A stretch of 38,453 nucleotides of DNA from a virus. Positions within the stretch are counted from its first letter, which is position 1. Each line of letters starts with the position of its first letter. Of the stretch, positions 29,847 through 37,685 are shown piece by piece. The DNA lies in the IMG/VR virus record IMGVR_UViG_3300049827_000256, positions 1 through 38,453 of that record; one strand, written 5' to 3'. The notes beneath the pieces were generated by a model. That model saw nothing but the letters and a program-made list of their open reading frames with translations. It had not been told where the DNA came from and searched no databases. The translations under genes were made by a program, and so were the position numbers.

Positions 29847-31262
29847 TTATTCGGTTGCGTCCCGGTAATGCCGCAGCTGGGACTGGTTTGTGCGTTGCTT
29901 GGCGCCATGCTTCCCGAGAATGACAGCCATCCCGTACCCGAAAGCGTCCCCCGGGTGCGAGTGCATGTCCTTCACAGCCTGGTCGCGAATCACCTTCCCG
30001 GACGCGTCCTTCCTGTAGTGCCAGCCGCCGCGCAGCGCCCGGTTGAGCTTCCCCTCGTGCGGAGAGACGAGAACCATCGGACCGCCGTCGATGAGCCTGC
30101 TGAGGGCGTCCTTGCACCCCTCCCGACGCGGCCACCAGTCGATGGGGCCCGGCTCGAACGTCCCGCCAAGCTCGGTCTCGATCACCCTGGCGCCGGTCTG
30201 ATCTGAGTCGCTCTGCTCCCGGTTGCGCAGCGCAGGATCCCCGATGTCCCTCCACCTGGGGATGCGGCTCTCGGCATAACGCGGGCTCTCGAGCGTCGGC
30301 TTCACGTGGTTTTTGAGCAGCTGCCGGAGCCCCATGTTCTCACCCACCCACGTGTCCAGGACGTGGACTCTCCCCCGCGGCGTGACCTGGGCAACGATGC
30401 AGGTGGGGTTTAGCCCGCCGTCCCAGAACCGGTAGCCGTCCGCGCCGGGAATCGGATCCAATTTGACCTTGGCTCTATGGATCTCCTCGTTGTACTCCGG
30501 CGTCACCTTCTCCCCGATCTGGACGAAGGCGAACCGTCCGTCCACGTAGCGCATGTACAGGCCCTGGTCGTTCATAAACGCGGCCTTCGTGGCCTGGCGC
30601 GTCATATCGGCCTGATAAGTGTTGTCCCCGTAGGGAATGTTGAACACCTTGAGACTGAGATCCGGGAAGTCACGCGACGGGAACCGCGGATTCTCCAGAA
30701 ACTCGTGATACGTCCAGTGCTCCTCGTCCGCCGGGTTCATCGTCACCTGAAGGCGAGGGAGAAGCCCGGCCTCGGCGTGCTCGACGTTGATGGCCCTGGA
30801 AACGCGGCTGATGCAGGCATCGAACACCTCGACGCTCATCCCTGCGTTGGCCTGCTCGATCATCGGCGCCGGCTCCTCCATCCAGATGAACGCATATTCC
30901 GCTCCCTGGATCCGGGTGAGACTTCCGAGATCGTCCATCCCGAAAAGGTCGATATCCATGGACCCGTCGATGGACGTGAGCTTGTGGTAGTCCGACTTCC
31001 ACCGGATCAGCGTGCCGACGCCCTTGGCGTTCATCGCCTTGTTGATCGACCCGACCGTCATGCGCTTGATGTTGGCGTGCGTGTCTCGTACGATAGCCCC
31101 CGGCATGGGCTTTCCTGTCACAGCCTTCCACCTCTGGCCAGCCAAAAACATGGCGATTGCCCCGGCCCACGTCTTCCCTTCGCCCTGCGGCCCGATGAGA
31201 CAGGCCACCGTCGCCGGCGAGCGGATGAAAGCGTCCTGGATGGGAGAGGGGCGAATATCCAT
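29847..31262 (-). CDS. terL: Terminase large subunit
   Basis: The 471-aa packaging motor has Walker A GPQGEGKT (residues 24-31), Walker B with catalytic glutamate YAFIWMEE (123-130), and a C-terminal RNase H-like nuclease with Asp281 (FWDGG), Asp339/Asp342 (RDIGDP) and Asp439 (HPGDAFGYG). It cuts and translocates DNA into the capsid with the small subunit (97-522, or version B at 37326-37685). TerS and TerL are separated by the tail-fibre block. The packaging mechanism (headful or cohesive) cannot be told from sequence alone, though a circularly permuted map would favour headful. Confidence 0.92.
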   Translation of the reverse strand: MDIRPSPIQDAFIRSPATVACLIGPQGEGKTWAGAIAMFLAGQRWKAVTGKPMPGAIVRDTHANIKRMTVGSINKAMNAKGVGTLIRWKSDYHKLTSIDGSMDIDLFGMDDLGSLTRIQGAEYAFIWMEEPAPMIEQANAGMSVEVFDACISRVSRAINVEHAEAGLLPRLQVTMNPADEEHWTYHEFLENPRFPSRDFPDLSLKVFNIPYGDNTYQADMTRQATKAAFMNDQGLYMRYVDGRFAFVQIGEKVTPEYNEEIHRAKVKLDPIPGADGYRFWDGGLNPTCIVAQVTPRGRVHVLDTWVGENMGLRQLLKNHVKPTLESPRYAESRIPRWRDIGDPALRNREQSDSDQTGARVIETELGGTFEPGPIDWWPRREGCKDALSRLIDGGPMVLVSPHEGKLNRALRGGWHYRKDASGKVIRDQAVKDMHSHPGDAFGYGMAVILGKHGAKQRTNQSQLRHYRDATE

Positions 31263-31269
31263 GTGTCCA

Positions 31270-31584
31270 TCAAACCTGTGAGAGGTTCACGACCTTGTAA
31301 CGATACTCCGAATTGAGCGGCAAGCTCCCTGGAAGCGTGGCCTCGACGGTAACAAGCCGCGTCTCCGTAGCGTTCCCGGAATCAATGATGGCGTTGTCGC
31401 TCGCCGCTAAAACGATGCTCACCGTGGCGGCCGGAGTGACGCTCGTATCCCCTCGGATACTTTGCCCGTTGGTCTCGCAATAAATCGAGTACGTAACGGC
31501 AGAAGGAACGACCACGACCCCGGCCGAATCCCTGAACTCTACCGTCAGCGTCCCAGTCGAACCCTCGTGGATTTTTCTCATCAC
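31270..31584 (-). CDS. Small beta-sandwich structural protein
   Basis: The 104-aa product begins MMRKIHEGSTGTLTVEFRD and continues with alternating beta strands (SAVTYSIYCETNG, TVSIVLAASDNAI, EYRYKVVNL). This is an Ig-like pattern often found in phage neck or fibre accessory proteins. It starts within the fibre gene stop (ATGA overlap) and ends seven bases before TerL. Exact role unknown. Confidence 0.6.
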   Translation of the reverse strand: MMRKIHEGSTGTLTVEFRDSAGVVVVPSAVTYSIYCETNGQSIRGDTSVTPAATVSIVLAASDNAIIDSGNATETRLVTVEATLPGSLPLNSEYRYKVVNLSQV

Positions 31585-33608
31585 GCATCTTCCGTAAGGG
31601 TGAAGATCATGGACGGCTTTGAAATACCGACGAGATTCTGACTCACACTGATCCCTCCCTCGGCGCCACCGGTGCCTGATGCCATCATCTGCATCTGTCC
31701 CGTTCTCATGTCGATGGTCATGCTGAACGCGATGATGTCGGCCATCGAGATAGCGACAGCCTCCTGGATCGAGCAGGAGTCGACCACTCCAGGGACGTCC
31801 AGGTCGGAAACGGATGACGTTGACGCTGTGACCTGCTCGGAGGCGGCAAGTGATTCGAGCGCCACGATGTCGGCCAGGGATGCCACCCCTGAAACAGACT
31901 CACCAGTCGCCGCCTGGTCGGATGTCGAGGCCTGAAGGTCGGACAGCGCAACGGAGATCGATTCCGAGACCGCCGTTGAATCTATGGGAGCAGAGATATC
32001 GACGTCAGGGATCGACGTGAGCGCGGCGCCAACCTGCTCCGCACCGGAGACGGAATCGAAGATGGAGATATCCGAAAGTGACGACACCCCACCCGTAAGC
32101 TCGTCCGACGAAACCTGATCGACCGTTGAAACCCGCAAATCATCAAGGGCAAGACCGATCTGTTCAGCGGATGCGACCGACTCAATTGGTGCGGAAACGT
32201 CCAGGTCGGGAACCGAAGAAAGCGAGGTCGCAACCTGTTCGGCAATCGCCACCGAGTCGAATTGAGAAATGTCCGCCAGGCTCGCGATGGCCGACAAAGA
32301 CTCGTCGATAGATGCCTGGTCGGAACACAGAACCGGCAGGTCCGAGAATCCCGAGGAGAGTTCCCCCGCGGTGACAGAATCGACAGCGGAGATGTCGCCT
32401 AGCGAAGATGCCCCAGAAATAGTCTCGTCGACAGAGGCTTGGTCGACGGCGTTGGCCTGCAAATCGTCCAGTGAAATTATGACGGATTCGGATGCAGCAA
32501 CGTCTTCCGTCTCGGCAATTGTCAGATCGCCAGCACTGCCCAGATTAACGGTGACGTTTTCCGACGCCGCTATATCTTCGTTTTCAAAAACGTCCCCAAT
32601 GGAAGCATCTACAGCAACAAACTCTGAGATCGAGCCACTGTCATTGACGGACAGGGAAACCCCACCCGAGATTCCCTTGATTTCAACCGCAGCAATCACC
32701 CAAGTCTGAGTGCTTGGAGCGGTCATCCCTACCGTTTTCGTACCAGAGGCCCCAGCGTCGGGATGAAATCCACCGTGGACCCCATAACGGGCATTGTCGG
32801 CATAGTATGATTGTTCGGAAAACGACCCGGCCCCTGAACGCCATGTCCGCGCACCGGATACCGCCGACCAGTCCCCGACTATTACAACAATCGCGCTATT
32901 GTCTTGAGTCGTCGTAATGTCGAGCGTTGGCTGTCCCGAGCCATTGTTTTTGGCGCTTGCCCCAACTCCATCCGAGCCACTGAAAAGAAGGACGTTGCCG
33001 CCAAAATACACTCTTGTTCCATCAATACATGTAAAGGCGACATTCTTCCCGCTCTGGTTACTGCCAACTGTCCCCGACCAAATAGCCAGCTCGCAGTTGT
33101 CGGCCAGTTGGTGGGATTGTTTGAGGGACCATGTAATCGAGAGCGTGCCGGCAGGCGGATACCCAAGTGGACCTTGGCTCGCGGACGGTTCGTAGTTTTC
33201 GGACACCGAGTACGCGACCAGCACATCCCCGGTTAGGACGTCAAAATTAGCCGTGGTTTTAGGACTGGTTGTGCTGTTCCAGGCTGTTTGATAAAATAGA
33301 GGAATTGACGCGCCGACCTGTTCATCGACCGAAGCGGAATCATTAACCGAGACGGATAACCCAAGTTCCGCGAGGTAGGCCTGAGCATAGTCGACCGTCG
33401 ATACCTGCTCATAGGCGGATATCGAGGCGTCTGAGATCGCAACTTGGGCAATTTCCGAGGCTGAAACGGATTCATCGGCAGGGAAGAGGGGAAGACCGGC
33501 GGCAATGACCGCAACGGTAACAAGCTCCAGGCAGGACAATCCCTCGTTGACGCTCACCGAGAGGTCGCTCAGTCCTACCGATACTTGTTCGTTTACAATC
33601 GCACCCAT
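31581..33608 (-). CDS. Ser-rich repeat fibre with inserted lectin-like domain
   Basis: The 675-aa protein has two repeat regions around a globular domain. Residues 1-100 and 316-629 contain degenerate units of about 21 residues with the pattern DxxSxxExVxxxLxDLxxS; residues 105-315 form a beta-rich, Cys- and Trp-containing domain (SLKQSHQLADNCELAIWSG ... TWVIAAVEIKG) like carbohydrate-binding jelly rolls. From residue 450 the units run as a 25+21+21 super-repeat of 67 residues. The C-terminal 45 residues are unique (MRTGQMQMMASG). Probably a beta-solenoid-like shaft with a receptor-binding domain. Ser is the dominant residue and a glycosyltransferase gene lies six bases upstream. Confidence 0.7.
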   Translation of the reverse strand: MGAIVNEQVSVGLSDLSVSVNEGLSCLELVTVAVIAAGLPLFPADESVSASEIAQVAISDASISAYEQVSTVDYAQAYLAELGLSVSVNDSASVDEQVGASIPLFYQTAWNSTTSPKTTANFDVLTGDVLVAYSVSENYEPSASQGPLGYPPAGTLSITWSLKQSHQLADNCELAIWSGTVGSNQSGKNVAFTCIDGTRVYFGGNVLLFSGSDGVGASAKNNGSGQPTLDITTTQDNSAIVVIVGDWSAVSGARTWRSGAGSFSEQSYYADNARYGVHGGFHPDAGASGTKTVGMTAPSTQTWVIAAVEIKGISGGVSLSVNDSGSISEFVAVDASIGDVFENEDIAASENVTVNLGSAGDLTIAETEDVAASESVIISLDDLQANAVDQASVDETISGASSLGDISAVDSVTAGELSSGFSDLPVLCSDQASIDESLSAIASLADISQFDSVAIAEQVATSLSSVPDLDVSAPIESVASAEQIGLALDDLRVSTVDQVSSDELTGGVSSLSDISIFDSVSGAEQVGAALTSIPDVDISAPIDSTAVSESISVALSDLQASTSDQAATGESVSGVASLADIVALESLAASEQVTASTSSVSDLDVPGVVDSCSIQEAVAISMADIIAFSMTIDMRTGQMQMMASGTGGAEGGISVSQNLVGISKPSMIFTLTEDA
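31722..32663 (-). repeat. In-gene tandem repeats of the fibre shaft
   Basis: This is the coding stretch for residues 316-629 of the fibre. About fourteen units of 20-25 codons are visible. At 31722-32261 they are grouped with a period of 201 bp (67 codons): 450-516, 517-583 and 584-629 (partial). Units are diverged in DNA but keep Asp-Ser, Glu-Gln-Val and Asp-Leu/Ile positions. Such a region can expand or shrink by recombination. Confidence 0.7.
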
Positions 33609-33614
33609 GAATCG

Positions 33615-34466
33615 TTATCCTGCTTGCTTGAACTCTTCGGGGAGAAATTCAGCCTCTTCACGGTGCGCCGGATATTGAGTCCCGTCCCAATCGATATGAC
33701 GGCAGAAGATCGAAGTATCCATCAGGAAGGGGTATTCCTTGCCCTCGAAATCTTTCCAACCGGCTTTCTCGAAAATCTTGTTCGTCATGACCCGGGTGCA
33801 CCACTCGAGGTCCTCCGTCCCGCAGCTGTTGAACCACGACCGCGTCTCAGGGTCGAACCAGGTGCGGCTGGGAGTTTCGAAGATGCGGCGCACGGTCTTG
33901 CCGGCGACGACCTGGTAGGCTTCGCTTTCCTCGTAGAGCGCCTTGAGAATGGAGGAGTGAATGAGCGTGCAGCCCATCGGGATCCCGTCCACCCAGACTT
34001 TCTCCCCGAGGTGCCAGTCCGCGAAATAGCTGTTGCCACGGCCCCTGTAGATGAGCGGCTCGGAGGGGACGGATTTGGTGAAGTAGAGCCCAGAGACGAC
34101 CGGTGTGTCGGCTTTGAGCATGTACTCGTTGATCTTGAGGAGCGCCATAGGAGGCAGGATCGTGTCGTGGTCGATGAAAAACAGCCACTCGAAGCCCTCC
34201 TCGACAGCCGAGGTGGCGATGATGTTGCGCGCATCGGCCACGGAGAAATTGAGCGGGCTGTACTGATCGATCCAGCTCAGGCAGTCCACCTGAGACCAGT
34301 TGCACGGGATGACCTGGCCGTAGCGTGCCAGCACCCACTCTGACCGAAGCAGGCCGGTCATGGGGATCCCGACCATGATGCGGTTTTGAGCCGCGCTTTT
34401 CTTGGCGAATATCTTTCCGGTGTAGCCGTCCGCAAGAACATCCTTCACAACATCATCAGCTTTCAT
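33615..34466 (-). CDS. GT-A-type glycosyltransferase
   Basis: The 283-aa product shows a GT2/GT-A fold: IMVGIPMTGLLRSEWVLA at the first strand, NFSVADARNIIATSAVEEG, then FFIDHDTILPP with a DxD-type Asp99-His100-Asp101, and a downstream GCTLIHSSILKAL and CGTEDLEWC region with an ED pair. It should transfer a sugar from a nucleotide-sugar donor; the acceptor is unknown. It lies between a methyltransferase gene (11-base overlap) and the Ser-rich fibre, in the late operon. Modification of virion proteins is therefore more likely than of replicating DNA. Confidence 0.75.
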   Translation of the reverse strand: MKADDVVKDVLADGYTGKIFAKKSAAQNRIMVGIPMTGLLRSEWVLARYGQVIPCNWSQVDCLSWIDQYSPLNFSVADARNIIATSAVEEGFEWLFFIDHDTILPPMALLKINEYMLKADTPVVSGLYFTKSVPSEPLIYRGRGNSYFADWHLGEKVWVDGIPMGCTLIHSSILKALYEESEAYQVVAGKTVRRIFETPSRTWFDPETRSWFNSCGTEDLEWCTRVMTNKIFEKAGWKDFEGKEYPFLMDTSIFCRHIDWDGTQYPAHREEAEFLPEEFKQAG

Positions 34467-34935
34467 CGGCCACCACCTTTTCCATGAGCACTTCCATGTT
34501 GCCGGTCACCTGCCACACGGGGAAACCCTCCAGGATCTTCCACGGCTTTGGGTGGTAGATGCTATAGAGAACCTCGTACTTGGGATCGAAATACTTCCAG
34601 GTGTTCTCGTTGCACGGGTTGCAGTGGGTCGGGTCCTGGATGAACCCGGGCGACACCCCGTAGGGCATGGAGAGCGCCAGCCTGCCGCCCGGCTTCATGA
34701 TGCGCCAAAGCTCGTTCATGAGGTCGAGCATCAGCCAGGGCTTGACGTGCTCGACGATGTGGCTGCCCACGATCGTGATGCACGATTCGTCCTCGAGCGG
34801 GTACGGGAAGACCTCCAGGTCATGAACGATGTCCACCCCTGGAAGAGAGCGCTTGTCCATCCCCGTGAACCCGTGCTGCTTGTTGCCACCGCACCCGATG
34901 TCCAGGCAATAGCCCTTGAGCTTGTCCAGATCCAT
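34456..34935 (-). CDS. SAM-dependent methyltransferase (class I)
   Basis: The 159-aa product has the SAM-binding motif YCLDIGCGGNKQHGFTGMD (motif I and acidic strand 2), a motif-II-like DESCITIVGSHIVEHV, and WRIMKPGGRLALSMPYG, as in Methyltransf_11/25 small-molecule or sugar methyltransferases. There is no DNA-methylase catalytic motif (N/DPPY). Overlap with the glycosyltransferase suggests they act in sequence, for example methylating a transferred sugar. Confidence 0.8.
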   Translation of the reverse strand: MDLDKLKGYCLDIGCGGNKQHGFTGMDKRSLPGVDIVHDLEVFPYPLEDESCITIVGSHIVEHVKPWLMLDLMNELWRIMKPGGRLALSMPYGVSPGFIQDPTHCNPCNENTWKYFDPKYEVLYSIYHPKPWKILEGFPVWQVTGNMEVLMEKVVADES

Positions 34936-34944
34936 AACCCTCCT

Positions 34945-35430
34945 TTACCCGAGCCGGATTTGATAGCTGACGTTGACGTTCTGGTTCGTGTTGCACGAAC
35001 TGCTCGCGTAAGTGTTGCCCGCGAACAGCGTGTTGGCTGCCGTGGTCCCGTTGTAGAGACCGATGTTCGAGAGATTGCTGGCGCCGGCCAGGAAGTTGTC
35101 GGTGCTCCCGAACGTCGCCGTAAATTGAACGGTGCAGGACCCGCCGTTGATCGTGCGAGAACTGAAGTTGGTCGTCACCGCCTTGCGCTTCGTGCTGGCG
35201 CTGATTTCTCCGGGGAGGGTGACGGCATCAGATGCCGGAGCGCCACCCGTTCCAAGCGCCACATACCCGACCTGAAGCGACCCGGCCTGACCCATCAGGC
35301 AGCGCGCCAGGTAGTATTCCAGCCCCAGGTTGGTGACCATGTTCTTCTTCCACCCGGAGTCCCCGACGATCTTCCCACCTTCTTCAATTTGGACCCGAAA
35401 GAACCCCTTGGCTTTGATTCCATCTCTCAT
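34945..35430 (-). CDS. Beta-rich tail-associated protein
   Basis: The 161-aa product (MRDGIKAKGFFRVQIEEGG...) has the phage tail pattern NMVTNLGLEYYLARCL, VGYVALGTGGAPASDAVT, KRKAVTTNFSS and a Ser/Asn-rich C-terminal half ending VSYQIRLG. It resembles the small distal-fibre or collar-like proteins that begin with a structured strand and the VALGTGG loop. The start at 35430 follows AAAGGAG with nine bases spacing; the longer frame to 35526 has no site. Confidence 0.65.
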   Translation of the reverse strand: MRDGIKAKGFFRVQIEEGGKIVGDSGWKKNMVTNLGLEYYLARCLMGQAGSLQVGYVALGTGGAPASDAVTLPGEISASTKRKAVTTNFSSRTINGGSCTVQFTATFGSTDNFLAGASNLSNIGLYNGTTAANTLFAGNTYASSSCNTNQNVNVSYQIRLG

Positions 35431-35551
35431 CGTGCACTTCTCCTTTCTTGAATTCATGAGGCATGCAGGCCACCGCCTGATTGCAATCCGCGACACTGAT
35501 ATTGAGGTCCGCGACCCCGCCAGCACTCTGTAATAAAATCAGCAGGCTCAT
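35384..35551 (-). CDS. Short protein related to fibre repeat units
   Basis: The 55-aa frame starts at an ATG overlapping the stop of the upstream tail gene (ATGA) and ends at 35384, overlapping the next gene by 47 bases. It begins MSLLILLQSAGGVADLNIS, and VADLNISVADCNQ resembles the repeat units of the fibre at 31581-33608. It may be a remnant or a small coupled protein. The second half lies inside the next gene and is less convincing. Confidence 0.4.
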   Translation of the reverse strand: MSLLILLQSAGGVADLNISVADCNQAVACMPHEFKKGEVHDERWNQSQGVLSGPN

Positions 35552-36285
35552 CCGAGCAGCCTCCTGTTGCCCTGCATACGACCCCGGAGAAGCGTATTGC
35601 CAACGATCGGGATCATGGCACGCACACCGGAACGCATGGTCTTGGCTACCGCCAGAGCAGAGGTGACGCTGGGACATTGGACCGCCCCGGTGATGGCCGC
35701 AGTTCGGTCGTTTAGAACTACACCCATCCCCGGATTGGTTTGTCCGGTATCAAACCGTTCCGTAAAATTTGTTACAGTTCCGACTGTCGTGGTGGTTCCA
35801 CTGTTGTAATATCCTCGGCCAATCACGTCCAAAACCTGTTGACCCGGTGGGCAGATAAGTGGAGCGTCCAAAGCCGTAGCAGACGCAGAATCGAAGAACC
35901 ACCCATTGCTACCTTTAGCTCCACCTAAATCAAAGCTCCCTGGTCTGCTCAGCCTAAAAGTCTGTGTCTGAGCGGTGTAATATGTGCTCGACGAAGCAAC
36001 ACACCCAGCCCACCCGGAACCACCGGATCGCGGTGAGATAGCTGCCAAAAGAGCAATAAAAATTATATTCGTGGCATCATATCCATGATCCAGGACCTTC
36101 CACCCGTCCCCGGCATCTCCGATGTAGATGGGACCGGCAGAGCTGTTACCATAAACCACGATCACCACCAGGTCTCCTGGGAGCGTGCTCGCGTTGGGAG
36201 CAGCCGCGATAGCAGTTACAAGCGAGGCATTGGCTTGCAGTGTCCCAGTCCCAACACTTGTATATGCGGGGAGCCCCATGCTCAT
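35548..36285 (-). CDS. Beta-rich tail-associated protein
   Basis: The 245-aa product (MSMGLPAYTSVGTGTLQAN...) is rich in Gly, Ser, Thr and Ala with alternating hydrophobic strands (PGDLVVIVVYGNSS, NIIFIALLAAISP, VLDVIGRGYYNSG). The layout is like the fibre's inserted domain: a strand, an exposed loop with a YxxxG motif, then TFRLSRPGSF. It probably forms part of the tail fibre complex. No enzymatic motif. Base composition is less GC-rich than in the neighbours. Confidence 0.55.
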   Translation of the reverse strand: MSMGLPAYTSVGTGTLQANASLVTAIAAAPNASTLPGDLVVIVVYGNSSAGPIYIGDAGDGWKVLDHGYDATNIIFIALLAAISPRSGGSGWAGCVASSSTYYTAQTQTFRLSRPGSFDLGGAKGSNGWFFDSASATALDAPLICPPGQQVLDVIGRGYYNSGTTTTVGTVTNFTERFDTGQTNPGMGVVLNDRTAAITGAVQCPSVTSALAVAKTMRSGVRAMIPIVGNTLLRGRMQGNRRLLG

Positions 36286-36289
36286 GGTA

Positions 36290-36577
36290 CTACCCTCTCA
36301 TCTGCACGATGGTGTTGAGCTTCGCGTTGCTTCCGGCCTCGAGATCTGCCACGTACTCGGAGATCCGGTTGACCACGTTGAGCACGTCATTTCCGGTCAG
36401 GTTCTGGTCCGCGATCGGGCACGGCCACTCCACTCCGACGATGCTCCCGATGTTGCGCCCGTACCACTGCTGGGAGATTCGCTTCCCCAGGTAATACAGC
36501 TCCAGGGCTTTGTCGGCGTAATCCTTGACTTCGTTCCGGACAAACTCTTGAGCAGCCGCTTCCGTGATTTCAGCCAT
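36290..36577 (-). CDS. Small helical structural protein
   Basis: The 95-aa product (MAEITEAAAQEFVRNEVKDYADKA..., N-terminus helical) contains ELYYLGKRISQQWYGRNIG and a second helix VLNVVNRISEYVADLEAG. It lies four bases before the tail-associated gene and 14 bases after the upstream structural gene. Such small helical proteins accompany tail-associated proteins in related phages. Function unknown. Confidence 0.6.
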   Translation of the reverse strand: MAEITEAAAQEFVRNEVKDYADKALELYYLGKRISQQWYGRNIGSIVGVEWPCPIADQNLTGNDVLNVVNRISEYVADLEAGSNAKLNTIVQMRG

Positions 36578-36591
36578 CTGTCAAAGCTCCT

Positions 36592-37329
36592 TTAATCCTG
36601 CAAAATCCCAAGGGTGAACACCAAGTCCGTCGAGGCCACGTAAGTGGGTGTCGCCCGAACAACCGCCTGCACGAACAGATCCGTCCCATTGAGAACGAAC
36701 GGAAGCCCGACGTTGATGAGCGTCGAAATCGAGTTGGCGGGCGTCCCCGGCCACGCGGTGTTGTACGGACCGATCGGGACCACGCCCAGGCAGTAGGCCA
36801 TGTCCGCGTCACTCATCGCGACGGCCGCGTTGTCGCCGGCAACCGTCACGCTCCGGTCGAAAAATAAAAGATCCATCGCCGCCCGCTGCGCCTGGGTCTT
36901 ATCGAGCACCAGGATACTTTGGATGATCCCGGACCCGCCGGAGATCCGCGCGGCGTTGGCAAACGTCATGAGACCGCCGATGCAGTCTCCGGACGTGTAG
37001 GCCGAGGTTGATATTGTCGGTGTAACCTGGATCCGCATCTGCACCGGAGCCGGCCGGACCCACTGGCGGCCCTGGGCATCCACGAGCAACGGGGCATAGT
37101 CTCCGTCGGTACTGACCAGGCCGCCCGCGGCCAAAGCGTCGTCTCTGACCACAAGGGCAACGATGCCTCCGTCTCCGGAGTTGTGCGCGTCGTCTTCCTT
37201 GTGCCCGATCCGCGTTGCGTCGTCTGCTACCCCGACCGCCTGCTTGACCACCTGGTAATGGGTCCCGCTCACGTCATCGGTTGCGATGCTCGTCCCGGAT
37301 CCTGCTGTAATCGAAACATTGTCACTCAA
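36592..37329 (-). CDS. Beta-rich tail/fibre-associated protein
   Basis: The 245-aa product (MSDNVSITAGSGTSIATDDV...) has a first part common in phage tail proteins (VSGTHYQVVKQAVGVADD, then AQGRQWVR) and a second part of beta strands (IIQSILVLDKTQAQRAAM, LLFFDRSVTVAGDNAAV, LPFVLNGTDLFVQAVVRA). The pattern of cleft and strands is that of phage carbohydrate-binding or distal-fibre parts. The start is TTG, overlapping the TerS-B stop (TTGA); the equivalent start at base 96 in version A is ATG. In the version-A map this gene would cross the numbering origin. Confidence 0.65.
   Translation of the reverse strand: MSDNVSITAGSGTSIATDDVSGTHYQVVKQAVGVADDATRIGHKEDDAHNSGDGGIVALVVRDDALAAGGLVSTDGDYAPLLVDAQGRQWVRPAPVQMRIQVTPTISTSAYTSGDCIGGLMTFANAARISGGSGIIQSILVLDKTQAQRAAMDLLFFDRSVTVAGDNAAVAMSDADMAYCLGVVPIGPYNTAWPGTPANSISTLINVGLPFVLNGTDLFVQAVVRATPTYVASTDLVFTLGILQD
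37234..37323. repeat. 90-bp direct repeat, right copy
   Basis: This stretch is identical to bases 1-90 and lies inside the first codons of the tail-associated gene. If it marks the junction of a circular genome, the unit is 37,233 bp and everything beyond 37323 is an alternative allele of 91-1240. Its length, 90, would equal k-1 for an assembly k-mer of 91, compatible with a graph junction. Confidence 0.9.
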
Positions 37330-37685
37330 TTTTTATCCTTTGCTTGCATGGATTCCTTCTCCGTTCCATCCGGAAGGTAGTATCGGATTCCCAAGGGAGC
37401 CGCCTCGTCTCCTGAGACCTCCGTCTTGTCGCGCTGCCCAAGGTACTGCTTGCCGAGCCAGATCAACATTGTGGTGTTTCCAGCCAATGCCTGCTGGACC
37501 TGCTTGCGCCTCAAGGACATCTTCATCTTCGCTCGGCCTTCGTCCAGGTTCTCCTGGTAGTTGCGAGTCAGGGTGTCCGCGCTGCACCTGAGCAGTTCGG
37601 CAATCTCCTCGTTGATGCACCCAAGAGACGCCAGTATCACAACCTGTTCCTCGCAGAGTTGCAGCCTTGGTCTTCCAGCAGCCAT
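37326..37685 (-). CDS. Terminase small subunit-like protein, version B
   Basis: The 119-aa protein begins MAAGRPRLQLCEEQVVILA, followed by LGCINEEIAELLRCSADTLT, an HTH with the GxNxxEIAxLLxCS pattern used by short TerS proteins. LRRKQVQQALAGNTTMLIWL and GKQYLGQRD follow, and IRYYLPDGTE lies near the C-terminus. It replaces version-A TerS at the same place in gene order; the two share little except the YxLPxG-like C-terminal motif. It could pair with the same TerL. The ATG shares one base with the upstream stop (TAATG). Confidence 0.75.
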   Translation of the reverse strand: MAAGRPRLQLCEEQVVILASLGCINEEIAELLRCSADTLTRNYQENLDEGRAKMKMSLRRKQVQQALAGNTTMLIWLGKQYLGQRDKTEVSGDEAAPLGIRYYLPDGTEKESMQAKDKN

